NCBI GenBank assembly: GCA_023269855.1
Contig: JAGDWP010000125.1
Location: 1 to 40,105, forward strand
Direction: 5' to 3'
Length of the DNA stretch: 40,105 nucleotides
Origin: Nitrososphaerales archaeon
GTDB taxonomy: Archaea > Thermoproteota > Nitrososphaeria_A > Caldarchaeales > Wolframiiraptoraceae
Shown: positions 29,274 through 38,572 of the stretch, piece by piece
Layout: each line of letters begins with the position of its first letter
Position numbering within the stretch: position 1 is the first letter of the stretch
Made by a program: the position numbers and the translations under genes
Notes under the pieces: model-generated
Databases searched by the model: none
What the model saw: the letters and a program-made list of their open reading frames with translations, nothing else
What the model was told of the DNA's origin: nothing

Positions 29274-30308
29274 ATGGGTGTAAAACTTGGAGACTTGATT
29301 CCTGAAGAAATTATTGAGAAGACGAGTTTGGAGGGTCTTAGAGGGAAGGTCATAGCTCTTGATGCATACAACATGCTTTACCAATTCATTACTATTATTC
29401 GTGGGCAAGACGGTAGACCATTAATGGATAGACATGGAAGAATTACAAGCCATTTAAGTGGATTATTCTTTAGAACTATAAATTTCCTGAAGGTAGGTAT
29501 CAAACCCATCTTCGTCTATGATGGTAGACCACCAGAACTCAAGAAAGGGGAAATAGAGAAGAGAATGGAGAAGAGGACTGAAGCAGCTATGCTTTATCGT
29601 CAAGCATTGGAGGAAGGGAGAATTGAAGAGGCTAGAAAGTATGCTCAACAAGCAGCTGTACTCGACGAATTCATAGTTGAAAGCTCTAAGAAACTAATAC
29701 GTTTAATGGGGTTGCCTGTAGTTCAAGCACCAAGTGAAGGTGAAGCTCAAGCAGCATATATAGCTTTGAGAGGAGATGCTTATGCTTCAGCATCCCAAGA
29801 TATGGATTCACTACTATTCGGTTCACCTAGACTAGTTAGAAACCTCTCAATAGTTGGTAAAAGGAAGCTTCCAGGTAGAAAAGAGTATGTAGAAGTTGTC
29901 CCAGAAGTTATACATTTAGACAGACTCTTAAATGCTTTAAAGATAACTAGAGAACAGTTGATAGATATTGGTATCCTTGTGGGAACTGACTACTGGGAGG
30001 GAGTGAAAGGGATAGGTCCAAAGAAAGCTCTAAAACTAATTAAGGATTACGGGTCAGCAGAGAATGTTCTGAAAAACTTAAACATGAAAGCTGACGTAGA
30101 TATACAAGAGATTAGGAATATTTTCTTAAAGCCAAATGTGACTAAATCGTATAAGATAGAATGGAGTGGACCTGATTATCAGGGCATTCAAGATATGTTA
30201 TGTGGGGAGCATGATTTCTCAGTTGAGAGAGTTAAGAAAGCATTGAGTGAACTAGAGAATTTTATGAGAGGAGAACGTGGAAAAACAAGTTTAGATGAAT
30301 GGTTCTAG
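29274..30308 (+). CDS. fen: Flap endonuclease 1
   Basis: ALDAYNMLYQF, FVYDGRPPELKK, APSEGEAQAAY, ASQDMDSLLFG, GTDYWEGVKGIGPKKALKLI. Confidence 0.97.
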   Translation: MGVKLGDLIPEEIIEKTSLEGLRGKVIALDAYNMLYQFITIIRGQDGRPLMDRHGRITSHLSGLFFRTINFLKVGIKPIFVYDGRPPELKKGEIEKRMEKRTEAAMLYRQALEEGRIEEARKYAQQAAVLDEFIVESSKKLIRLMGLPVVQAPSEGEAQAAYIALRGDAYASASQDMDSLLFGSPRLVRNLSIVGKRKLPGRKEYVEVVPEVIHLDRLLNALKITREQLIDIGILVGTDYWEGVKGIGPKKALKLIKDYGSAENVLKNLNMKADVDIQEIRNIFLKPNVTKSYKIEWSGPDYQGIQDMLCGEHDFSVERVKKALSELENFMRGERGKTSLDEWF

Positions 30309-30356
30309 TCAATCACGAAGACTGGGCAATATATGAATAGAGAATAGTATCGCTTG

Positions 30357-30596
30357 TCATGTTTTAGTAGTTAACTCAACTAGTTTTCTTTCCTCATCTA
30401 AGCTTATTACCCTTATCTTATCATGGATCTCCAACTTCATTAATACACTTCTAAGACTAGATAACGTAACCTCAATACCTCTCTTCCTCAATTCTTCTAG
30501 AATGTTTTCTTCTAATGCTTTCCCACCGCTTCTCTGAAGTATTTCTAACACTCTTGAAGATAATTCAGTTACGAGAATGAGGTGTTTCTTACTCAA
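30357..30596 (-). CDS. Small winged-helix-like protein
   Basis: 79 aa, ELSSRVLEILQRSGGKALEENILEELRKRGIEVTLSSLRSVLMKL; just downstream of cdc48. Confidence 0.55.
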   Translation of the reverse strand: MSKKHLILVTELSSRVLEILQRSGGKALEENILEELRKRGIEVTLSSLRSVLMKLEIHDKIRVISLDEERKLVELTTKT

Positions 30597-30610
30597 AGCT
30601 CAACTCCCTT

Positions 30611-32809
30611 TTAGCCTATCATTGTTAACTGCTTCTCAGCATATCGTAAGACTTCTCTAACCCTCTCATATTCTCTCACCATTTGAGGTGATATGCTAGG
30701 TTTAACGATCTTCAATGCTTCTTCAAAATCTTCTTTAGTAACATATTCTGCCTCAATGTTCTTTCTTAGAGCGTTTAAAGCTGCTTCTCTACATAGAGAC
30801 TCTAAGTCTGCTCCTGAGAACCCTTCAGTTCTAGCTGCTAGTTCTCTCAACTTTACGTCGGGGGCCAAAGGCATCTTCCTCGTATATATCTTTAGGATAG
30901 AGTATCTAGCCTTTTCATCTGGTGGAGGAACATAGATCAGTCTATCAAGTCTTCCAGGTCTCATAGCTGCTGGATCTATTAGGTCTGGTCTATTAGTTGC
31001 ACCGATAACTATTACATCTGATAATTCTTCTACACCATCCATCTCTGATAGGAATTGGCTTGAGACTCTATTTGTTACACCTGAAGAATCGTCTACGAAG
31101 TCTTTCCTAGGTATGATAGACTCGATCTCATCAAAGAATATTATGCATGGAGCTGCTTGTCTCGCTTTCCTAAATATCTCTCTTATAGCTTTCTCAGACT
31201 CTCCAACCCATTTATTGAATATTTCAGGTCCCTTTACGCTTATAAAGTTGGCTTCAGATTCGGTAGCTATTGCTTTAGCTAGTAGTGTCTTACCACATCC
31301 AGGTGGACCGTAAAGAAGTATTCCTCTAGGAGGCTTAATACCGAATTTTTCAAATTTTTCAGGATATTTTAAAGGCCATTCAACAGCTTCTACAAGTCTC
31401 TGCTTTATTTCTTCTAGTCCGCCGACGTCTTCCCATCTAACGTTAGGTATCTCGACCTCAACCTCCCTCAAAGCTGTAGGCGTTATTTCTTTAAATGCAT
31501 CTAGGAAGTCTTTCATTGTAACCACTAAGCTATCAAGTATCTCTGGAGATATGTGTTCTTCATTGAAGTCTATGCTTGGAAGTATCCTCCTAATTGCTTT
31601 CATTGCAGCTTCACGGCATAATGCTGCAAGGTCTGCTCCAGTATATCCTCTAGTCATCTCTGCAAGTCTATCAATGTTTACGTCTTCTGCGAGAGGCATA
31701 CCTCGTGTATGTATTTGAAGGATCTCTCTTCTACCCTTCTTGTCAGGTATACCTATCTCTATCTCTCTATCGAATCTTCCAGGTCTCCTGAGAGCCGGGT
31801 CTAAAGCATTCGGTCTATTCGTGGCACCTATAACTATTACTTGACCTCTCGTTTCCAGTCCATCCATTAGAGCGAGTAGCTGAGCAACAACCCTCTTCTC
31901 TACTTCTCCTGTCACCTCACTCCTCTTAGGAGCTATAGCGTCAATCTCATCGATGAATACTATGCTTGGAGCTTCTTCTTCAGCTTTCCTAAATATCTCT
32001 CTAAGCCTCGCCTCAGTCTCTCCATAATATTTATTCATGATCTCCGGTCCATTGATCAATATGAAGTTTGCTTCCGCCTCCGTCGCTACAGCTTTAGCGA
32101 GTAGTGTCTTACCACATCCAGGTGGACCATACAATAGGACACCTTTCGGAGGCTCTATTCCAAGTTTCTGGAATAATTCAGGATATCTAAGAGGTAATTC
32201 TATCATTTCTCTAATTCTCTGTATCTGTTCTTGCAGTCCTCCAATGTCTTCATATGTAACGCTTGTTCTGAATGCTTTTTCTTGTATGATTTTGCTGTGG
32301 ATTACGAGTTTAGTCTTGGGTGTGATCTTAACTATTCCAGTAGGTCTAGTTTGAACGACTGCGAAAGTGAATAAGTTCCCGAAGAATAATACTGGGACTA
32401 TATTCTTCTGCACGAGAGGATACTCTATAAGTCTACTCTTAACAAGTCTAGTAAAGTTTTCATCAGGTTTAACAGTTGTATTAACAGGTGCAAGGACTAC
32501 TAGTTGTGCCTCCTTAACCTCGGCTTTACGTACTATTACCCAATCATTTAATGCTACTCCAGCATTGCTCCGAATGTATCCATCAATTCTAATAACATCT
32601 TTCTCATCTTCAAGATATCCAAGCCAGAGGGTTGCAGCTGCAATCTTCTTCCCCCTGATCTCAACCATATCTCCTGTCTGGAAGCCTGCGCTAGCTCCTA
32701 CTTCTCTATCAATTCTAGCTATACCGTATCCGACATCTCTCTGTCTAGCTTCTGCAACCCTCAACCGAAGTTCTTTAGGCGTCATCCTCAACCAAGATAC
32801 TCCATCCAC
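30611..32809 (-). CDS. cdc48: AAA+ ATPase Cdc48/VCP/p97
   Basis: Two AAA modules ([13 protein letters not shown] twice, [24 protein letters not shown]), N-terminal CDC48 domain. Confidence 0.97.
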   Translation of the reverse strand: MDGVSWLRMTPKELRLRVAEARQRDVGYGIARIDREVGASAGFQTGDMVEIRGKKIAAATLWLGYLEDEKDVIRIDGYIRSNAGVALNDWVIVRKAEVKEAQLVVLAPVNTTVKPDENFTRLVKSRLIEYPLVQKNIVPVLFFGNLFTFAVVQTRPTGIVKITPKTKLVIHSKIIQEKAFRTSVTYEDIGGLQEQIQRIREMIELPLRYPELFQKLGIEPPKGVLLYGPPGCGKTLLAKAVATEAEANFILINGPEIMNKYYGETEARLREIFRKAEEEAPSIVFIDEIDAIAPKRSEVTGEVEKRVVAQLLALMDGLETRGQVIVIGATNRPNALDPALRRPGRFDREIEIGIPDKKGRREILQIHTRGMPLAEDVNIDRLAEMTRGYTGADLAALCREAAMKAIRRILPSIDFNEEHISPEILDSLVVTMKDFLDAFKEITPTALREVEVEIPNVRWEDVGGLEEIKQRLVEAVEWPLKYPEKFEKFGIKPPRGILLYGPPGCGKTLLAKAIATESEANFISVKGPEIFNKWVGESEKAIREIFRKARQAAPCIIFFDEIESIIPRKDFVDDSSGVTNRVSSQFLSEMDGVEELSDVIVIGATNRPDLIDPAAMRPGRLDRLIYVPPPDEKARYSILKIYTRKMPLAPDVKLRELAARTEGFSGADLESLCREAALNALRKNIEAEYVTKEDFEEALKIVKPSISPQMVREYERVREVLRYAEKQLTMIG

Positions 32810-32984
32810 TATTTAAATGACAACTTCTAGAAAATGTTCAATCTTTGAATAAACTTATGAGAATCGTAGGAAAGATTATATCTGAGTAAGTCTAGACAGG
32901 GTTAATAAGCTTTAACAACTATCAGTTGCTATTGATAGCTGTGATACAGAAATAAGTTTAAGTGGATGGATTCTACAGTTGAGT

Positions 32985-33257
32985 TTAGGAGCTAACTCTA
33001 CTCATTGATACTACTTCTAGTTCTCCTACTTCCTCAAACCCTTTCAGATATTCTTCTAGTTTTAGAGGGTAGCCTTCCTCGTCAGGCATCTTGAATAAAG
33101 CATTTACTACATTGATACCGAAGACGAATGGTTCAGTCTTTACAGAGATCAACTCAATATTCTCTGGGAGATTAGATCTTATTTTTAATAATAATCCATC
33201 TATGTCAACTGAATCATCTACAGGCATTATTCTAACTAGTACTGCTACTTTCGCCAT
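32985..33257 (-). CDS. ef1b: Archaeal elongation factor 1-beta
   Basis: MAKVAVLVRIMPVDDSVDID...; internal ATG at 33257 preferred over ORF track 33329. Confidence 0.9.
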   Translation of the reverse strand: MAKVAVLVRIMPVDDSVDIDGLLLKIRSNLPENIELISVKTEPFVFGINVVNALFKMPDEEGYPLKLEEYLKGFEEVGELEVVSMSRVSS

Positions 33258-33264
33258 ATCTATC

Positions 33265-33438
33265 TCACGGCCCCTCGAAACCACAAGATGGGCAAATATA
33301 TGTTTTAGCAAGCTCTCTACAAAGCTCACATCTCCATATTCTTACTCTTCCACAGTTTGGGCATGGGAAATTTACTGCTGACTCTCCTGGCGCTATAGGC
33401 TTATTACATGATGTACAGAGTGGCGTCCGCTTACTCAT
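33265..33438 (-). CDS. Small archaeal zinc-ribbon protein, 57 aa (missing from ORF track)
   Basis: Hand translation [57 protein letters not shown], four CxxC. Confidence 0.9.
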   Translation of the reverse strand: MSKRTPLCTSCNKPIAPGESAVNFPCPNCGRVRIWRCELCRELAKTYICPSCGFEGP

Positions 33439-33613
33439 ACCACTTCTCTTTCCTAACTCTACAATATAAAGCCATCCTAATCTTAATTATACTCGCTGTC
33501 CAGAAAACCCCCTCAATATACTTAATACTTCTAGAAAAGAGAAAACACATTATCTCCTCTAAGATAGGTAAATATTTAAGAAAATGAGTAACCCTATTCA
33601 GTAGGGTAGAGAA

Positions 33614-33784
33614 TTGGGTCTAAGAGAATTCATTAAGAATTCAATAGTATTGTTTAAGCTGGCTAGGAAACCGTCTAGGAATGAGTTTCTACTAGCATTG
33701 AGGATAACCTTGATCGGAGTAGGGATCATAGGTACAATAGCGTTTATTATAAGGTTTGTAGCATTAGCTATTCAAGGAGTATAG
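33614..33784 (+). CDS. secE: Protein translocase SecE/Sec61-gamma, 56 aa (missing from ORF track)
   Basis: TTG start; MGLREFIKNSIVLFKLARKPSRNEFLLALRITLIGVGIIGTIAFIIRFVALAIQGV*; single TM, directly upstream of spt5. Confidence 0.92.
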   Translation: MGLREFIKNSIVLFKLARKPSRNEFLLALRITLIGVGIIGTIAFIIRFVALAIQGV

Positions 33785-33795
33785 GTGGATAGAGA

Positions 33796-34305
33796 TTGTC
33801 TACGGCTTCTCCAAGATACTTCGCGGTTAAAGTAACTGTGGGTCAAGAGAGAAATGTGGCCAGAATAATTGAGAGCAAAATCATTAAAGAAACTATCCAG
33901 GATGGGAAAGTAGTGAATAGAGAGATAGTAGTAGATGGCATATACTCTATAATAGTTCTCCCAAACATTAAGGGATACATATTCATTGAAGCGGAAAGCA
34001 AAGAAAAAGTATCGTTAATAACTCAGGGGATAAGACATGTAAAATCTAGACCTACTCTAATTGTTAAGAAGGAAGAAATTATGCAACACTTAATCGAGAA
34101 ACCAATCATTGAGTCAATCTCTATCGGAGATGTAGTTGAGATAATTGCTGGCCCACTAAGAGGAATATATGGTAAAGTAATAAGGATAGATAAACCTAAA
34201 AATGAGCTTACAATAGAACCTACTGATGCAGCTTTCCCACTCCCAATCTCTATCTCAGCAGATCAAGTTAGAATAGCTCAGCAACAAGTTAGAGGAGGTG
34301 GTTAA
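33796..34305 (+). CDS. spt5: Transcription elongation factor Spt5 (NusG + KOW)
   Basis: FAVKVTVGQERNVARIIESK, IKGYIFIEAESKE, VEIIAGPLRGIYGKVIRID. Confidence 0.95.
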   Translation: MSTASPRYFAVKVTVGQERNVARIIESKIIKETIQDGKVVNREIVVDGIYSIIVLPNIKGYIFIEAESKEKVSLITQGIRHVKSRPTLIVKKEEIMQHLIEKPIIESISIGDVVEIIAGPLRGIYGKVIRIDKPKNELTIEPTDAAFPLPISISADQVRIAQQQVRGGG

Positions 34306-34306
34306 G

Positions 34307-34786
34307 ATGCCTGAGAAAACAGTTAGATTCCTAGTACCAGGAGGAGAGGCAACAGCTGGTCCTCCAATAGGTCCAGCCCTCGGCCCCCTAGGAGTAAACG
34401 TGCTACAAATAGTTGAAGAGATAAACAGGGTTACATCAGAATTCAAGGGAATGAGGGTTCCCGTAGAAGTAACCGTTAACACTGATACGAAAGAGTTTAA
34501 GGTAGTAGTTGGAACACCGACCACTACTGCTTTGATAGTCAAGGAAGCAGGTATAGAGAAGGGTGCGAAGATGCCTGGGAGAGAGAATGTTGGCGAGATC
34601 AGCTTAGACCAAGTAATAAAGATAGCAAGAGTAAAGATGGATGATATGCGTGCTAAAACTTTGAAATCAGCTGTAAAACAAGTTCTTGGAACATGTTTAA
34701 GTATGGGTATATTAGTCGATGGAAAAAACCCGAAGGAAGTAATTAGAGAAATAGATTCCGGAATATATGATGATAAGCTATCGTGA
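34307..34786 (+). CDS. rpl11: Ribosomal protein uL11
   Basis: FLVPGGEATAGPPIGPALGPLGVNV; ATG 34307 preferred over GTG 34298. Confidence 0.96.
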   Translation: MPEKTVRFLVPGGEATAGPPIGPALGPLGVNVLQIVEEINRVTSEFKGMRVPVEVTVNTDTKEFKVVVGTPTTTALIVKEAGIEKGAKMPGRENVGEISLDQVIKIARVKMDDMRAKTLKSAVKQVLGTCLSMGILVDGKNPKEVIREIDSGIYDDKLS

Positions 34787-35196
34787 ATCAAGGGAGGCTT
34801 AAACCTTATCTTCTCTCTAATGAGACCAAGTATTATTAATCCTTTACCTGAAATAATATCTATTTTCATGTAGATACTTGTTATGGTTTGTCTGCCTCAT
34901 CTTCTCTATCAGAATGTATCTTCTCAACTCTCCAGACTTGATGCTTCTTCTAAATCTTACTATACATCTTCTACTATATGTTCTATACTCAACCAAAGAC
35001 CTTATTTTAAAGCCTCTATTATTATATCTTCATCTACATATTCTAGATAATAGTTCTATCTATTTGTCGAAGACTTCAATACTCTCCAACTTCTCAAATA
35101 TTGTAACTTCTAAACCATTATAATCTATTGTTTCACTTTATAATGTCTTTGATATACATTTAAAACACTTCTAATATACAACTACATCTTAGACAC

Positions 35197-35346
35197 TTAA
35201 ATATCTATAAACTCATAGTTATAATCATCAGGATATATAATGGTATTACATTCTGGGTATACAATCTCGCCATCATCATCATCTACAACCATTTCACAGT
35301 CTGCTCTTTTTTGAACAACTGCATGACTGTGAAATGGATCCAGCGG
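35197..35346 (-). pseudogene. Possible remnant of a zinc-ribbon (TFB N-terminus-like) coding sequence
   Basis: Frame reads PLDPFHSHAVVQKRADCEMVVDDDDGEIVYPECNTIIYPDDYNYEFIDI*; EMVVDDDDGEIVYPEC resembles a TFB zinc ribbon with lost Cys residues. Confidence 0.25.
35289..35337. repeat. 13-bp perfect inverted repeat CCATTTCACAGTC ... GACTGTGAAATGG, 23-nt spacer
   Basis: Read directly (35289-35301 and 35325-35337). Confidence 0.75.
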
Positions 35347-35450
35347 CTAGAACAATAACAATATCGATTTAAACCCATTCTAATTTAAGTTGCCATACCT
35401 TTATTCGCTGTTACACGCAGTCCCATATTCTAACTATTTAGAGCCGAATT

Positions 35451-36357
35451 TCATTTGATCTCATCCATAATGACATTCAAAAATTTTCCCCTGACCGACC
35501 GGTCAAAGAGAAATATGCAGAGATTTAAGACCAATAGAACAACAAAACCTGCTATTCCAGTAACACCAACGGTTAAGTCATCGCCTCCTCTAATCATTAT
35601 AATTGCTAATCCTGCATTAGCATTAAGGGAGCCATGAAAAATTCCGGCAGCAATAACAGATTTTGACCTTAGTCTAACAATAGCTAATATAGGGGAAAGA
35701 AGCAAACAAAAAATTATCATCATAAATACTCCAATAACTGGATTTTGTGGATAGTTATGCCCTTGAAGGATGAGCGGTGCATGCCATATCCCCCATATTA
35801 GCCCGACAATTGCAGATGATTTCCAAAAGCCCATATGACCAAATTCTCTTAGAAGGAAACCTCTCCATCCCAATTCCTCACCAAATCCGGCAACAGCATT
35901 TATAGTAATTCCAGCGATTAATCCCTGGATTAAGGCAATCCAAAAGATATGGATGGGGAAGATGGCCATTTGTTCTTTCATTTGCTGAAGCTGTTCAGGT
36001 GGTATGATTCCTTCGAACCTTTCAAAAAATCCAGCTATATCAGGAGAATAAGTTACTTCAGGGATGAGGAAGCTAATTCCCATTGTGGCAAAAGCGATAA
36101 GTGGTGGTAGTAACCAAGCTACCAACCACCACCTGTTTATTTTAAAGGAAATTCCGAGGGGCTTTATCGGTTCTTTGTAAAATTTCTGAACTACGATTGC
36201 AGATGTCATAGGAATGAACATGATAGCTGTCCCTATCATCATCGATTCGATGGTATGCCACTTTCCACCAAAGACAAAAAATAAGATTGCTATAAGCCAA
36301 CTGAGTCCAAAGGTTATTCCAATAAATAATCCTACTTTTTTTGACTCTCTTATTCAT
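35451..36357 (-). pseudogene. CPBP-family intramembrane metalloprotease, apparently frameshifted near its start
   Basis: 35451-36242 frame has GFGEELGWRGFLLREFG and GIWHAPLI; upstream in-frame ESKKVGLFIGITFGLSWLIAILFFVFGG lacks a start, MNKRVKK is in another frame across an A7 run. Confidence 0.6.
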
Positions 36358-36539
36358 GATACATCACCTTTGAAAAGGGATTGTGTATAACGTTCTAAAG
36401 ATATGCAAAGTTTCACCAGCCTCACCTTCCTTCAAATAATGTAATTTTCCAATAATTTTTATCTCTTTATCCTTAAAGATGCTTTGTGGCCTAATTCTTT
36501 GAGCTTGATACTCTTGTCTCATGTTGGGGTCTTGTTTTT

Positions 36540-37110
36540 CTATGGTGTTACTGTCTTTAAGAGTATTTTGGTTATTAGTTCTACATCTATCCATCTATGC
36601 TTCCTAGAGAGGAGATATTCTCTGAAGAATGTTTTGAATCTTGATATTGCTGTCTCAGCCATCCATCTCCTACCATAACCTACTATCCTACTCCAAGCTC
36701 TATACCCATAATCTCTAATAATTCTTGTAGCTGAGCTCCTGGATGGAGGTCCTCTATCCGTCCTAGCATCTCCTAGACTTAATTATTGGAGTTACCCCGT
36801 TACCTTCTAAGTATCTTATGAACTTTCTAGAATCGTATGCTTCATCACCTATAACAGTAACTACATTCCTAGACTTTGAGGATTCTTCAATCATCTTTTT
36901 AGCAAACTCAGAGTCGTGTACCATACTGCTTGTCCTCTCCATGTATATTATCTCTTCAGTCTTAGCATCTATAGCGAAATGTATCTTGAGATATCTCCTC
37001 CTAGAATACTTCTTCTCAAGCCATGAACTATACCTTCTCACTTTTACCCCCGTAGAGTCTAAGACTATTACGATTGGCTCAGGAGATTCTCTCAGACTTT
37101 TATACTAACA
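36540..37110 (-). pseudogene. IS5-family-like DDE transposase remnant, N-terminally truncated and frameshifted
   Basis: IVIVLDSTGVKVRRYSSWLEKKYSRRRYLKIHFAIDAKTEEI ... GDEAYDSRKF, then in a shifted frame DARTDRGPPSRSS...GYGRRWMAETAISRFKTFFREYLLSRK...LLKTVTP*. Confidence 0.85.
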
Positions 37111-37152
37111 TATCCTTAAATTAACCTGGCTTCTCAAATGTTGTGAAGAAGT

Positions 37153-37818
37153 ATGTTAAGAGCTTTGGAAGCAAACCTTGCGAAAGCAATTGAAGAAGTC
37201 AAGAAGAGTAATAGGACTCGAAAGTTTAAGCAGAGTATAGAATTAATGATAAATATTGAGGGTATAGATTTAAAGAAGCCTGAGAATCGATTCGTTGAAG
37301 ATATTGAGCTTCCGCATGGTCTAGGTGGGAAGAAGAGGAAAATATGTGTTATAGCCACACCTGCCTTAGCATCTGAAGCAAAGAAGATACCTGAGATTGA
37401 TAGAGTAATTGAGAGAGATGAATTAGAAGCGCTTGTAGGGAATAAGAGAGCAGCAAAAAAGATTGCCTCTCAATATGACTACTTCTTAGTTGATCCTCCA
37501 CTGATGGGGTTAACAGCTAAAGCTCTTGGAGCAGCTCTAGGTGGTAGAGGTAAAAGACCTATCCCAATACCTCCCGGAGCCAATATTGTAGACCTTGCTA
37601 AAAGATATAGTAGGACTGTAACTGTTAATGTTAGGAAGAATCCTCAAGCGATGTGCATGATTGGTGTTGAGACAATGGATGAAAAAAGTCTAGTTGAGAA
37701 TGCTTTAGCAGTAGTCTCGAAAGTAGCTGATAGATTAGAGAAACACTTCGACAATATTAAATCCATATATGTGAAGAAGACTATGGATAAACCTGTTAAA
37801 GTAGTCCTAGAAGAATAA
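37153..37818 (+). CDS. rpl1: Ribosomal protein uL1
   Basis: DLKKPENRFVEDIELPHGLGGKKRKICV, DYFLVDPPLMG, RGKRPIPIPPG. Confidence 0.95.
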   Translation: MLRALEANLAKAIEEVKKSNRTRKFKQSIELMINIEGIDLKKPENRFVEDIELPHGLGGKKRKICVIATPALASEAKKIPEIDRVIERDELEALVGNKRAAKKIASQYDYFLVDPPLMGLTAKALGAALGGRGKRPIPIPPGANIVDLAKRYSRTVTVNVRKNPQAMCMIGVETMDEKSLVENALAVVSKVADRLEKHFDNIKSIYVKKTMDKPVKVVLEE

Positions 37819-37877
37819 CCCATAAGCACTCCGAGTACAATAGTAAGACATATCTACACGCTCTTCCCTTCATCTTA

Positions 37878-38486
37878 TTGAACTTGAAGCAAAAACTTGG
37901 GTTGAAGATCTTAAGGATCCTAATACGTAATAGCGATTGCAACGTGGTTGGACTTCTATGTAGTAAGAAGATAGAAGCCGAATTTAAGAAGATAAGGATT
38001 AGTGAATCACAGTCTACTCATCTATTGAAGTTGTCTAGACCTATTCGAAAAGATGAGTTGTCAAGTTTTCCAGGCTCATATATGCTGCTACCAAATAATT
38101 ATCTCTGGATAACAACTGCAAGTTGTTCAGCTTGTAGAGTCTACTCTCAGCTTCCAGTAATAGTTGACTCAGTCTTCTATGTAGAGCCGCTGGGCATTAT
38201 CTCAAAAATCGTGATACCTGGCAGATTATTCCAGAAAAAGCTTATTGAAAACCTCAAGAATGCAGGTTTAGATGTCGAGGTTCTCTCAGTGAGAGACTTC
38301 GAGGATTATGAGTTGACTCAGAAACAGAAGGAACTTCTAACAACTCTGTTAAAGTCAGGCTACTTAGATAGTAAGAGAGAGACTAAGATGAAAGATATCG
38401 CATTCCTTCTAGGATTAAATCCTTCAACCGTCTCTAGAATGTATAGATCTGCAGTAAAGAGAATTCTTATCAGAACATTTGACTAG
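37878..38486 (+). CDS. HTH_10 (bacterio-opsin activator-like) transcriptional regulator
   Basis: YELTQKQKELLTTLLKSGYLDSKRETKMKDIAFLLGLNPSTVSRMYRSAVKRIL; internal CSAC motif. Confidence 0.75.
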   Translation: MNLKQKLGLKILRILIRNSDCNVVGLLCSKKIEAEFKKIRISESQSTHLLKLSRPIRKDELSSFPGSYMLLPNNYLWITTASCSACRVYSQLPVIVDSVFYVEPLGIISKIVIPGRLFQKKLIENLKNAGLDVEVLSVRDFEDYELTQKQKELLTTLLKSGYLDSKRETKMKDIAFLLGLNPSTVSRMYRSAVKRILIRTFD

Positions 38487-38517
38487 CTGGATAGTCGAGC
38501 GGAAAATTAAGTCATAA

Positions 38518-38533
38518 ATGCAATATATTGCAT
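38518..38533. promoter_or_regulatory. 16-bp perfect palindrome ATGCAATATATTGCAT, candidate operator
   Basis: Read directly; abuts an AT-rich TATA-like stretch (38535-38548) upstream of the oxidase operon. Confidence 0.55.
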
Positions 38534-38572
38534 AGATTATATAAGTTTAACAATAAATAATTATTATCTGAT

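Noticed and set aside
32916-32941. Imperfect inverted repeat CAACTATCA...TGATAGCTG upstream of cdc48
   Set aside because: One mismatch, about 110 bp from the start, no clear promoter context; likely chance in AT-rich DNA
34878-35123. 81-aa Leu/Ser-rich + ORF after uL11
   Set aside because: Low-complexity TC-rich DNA; no family features
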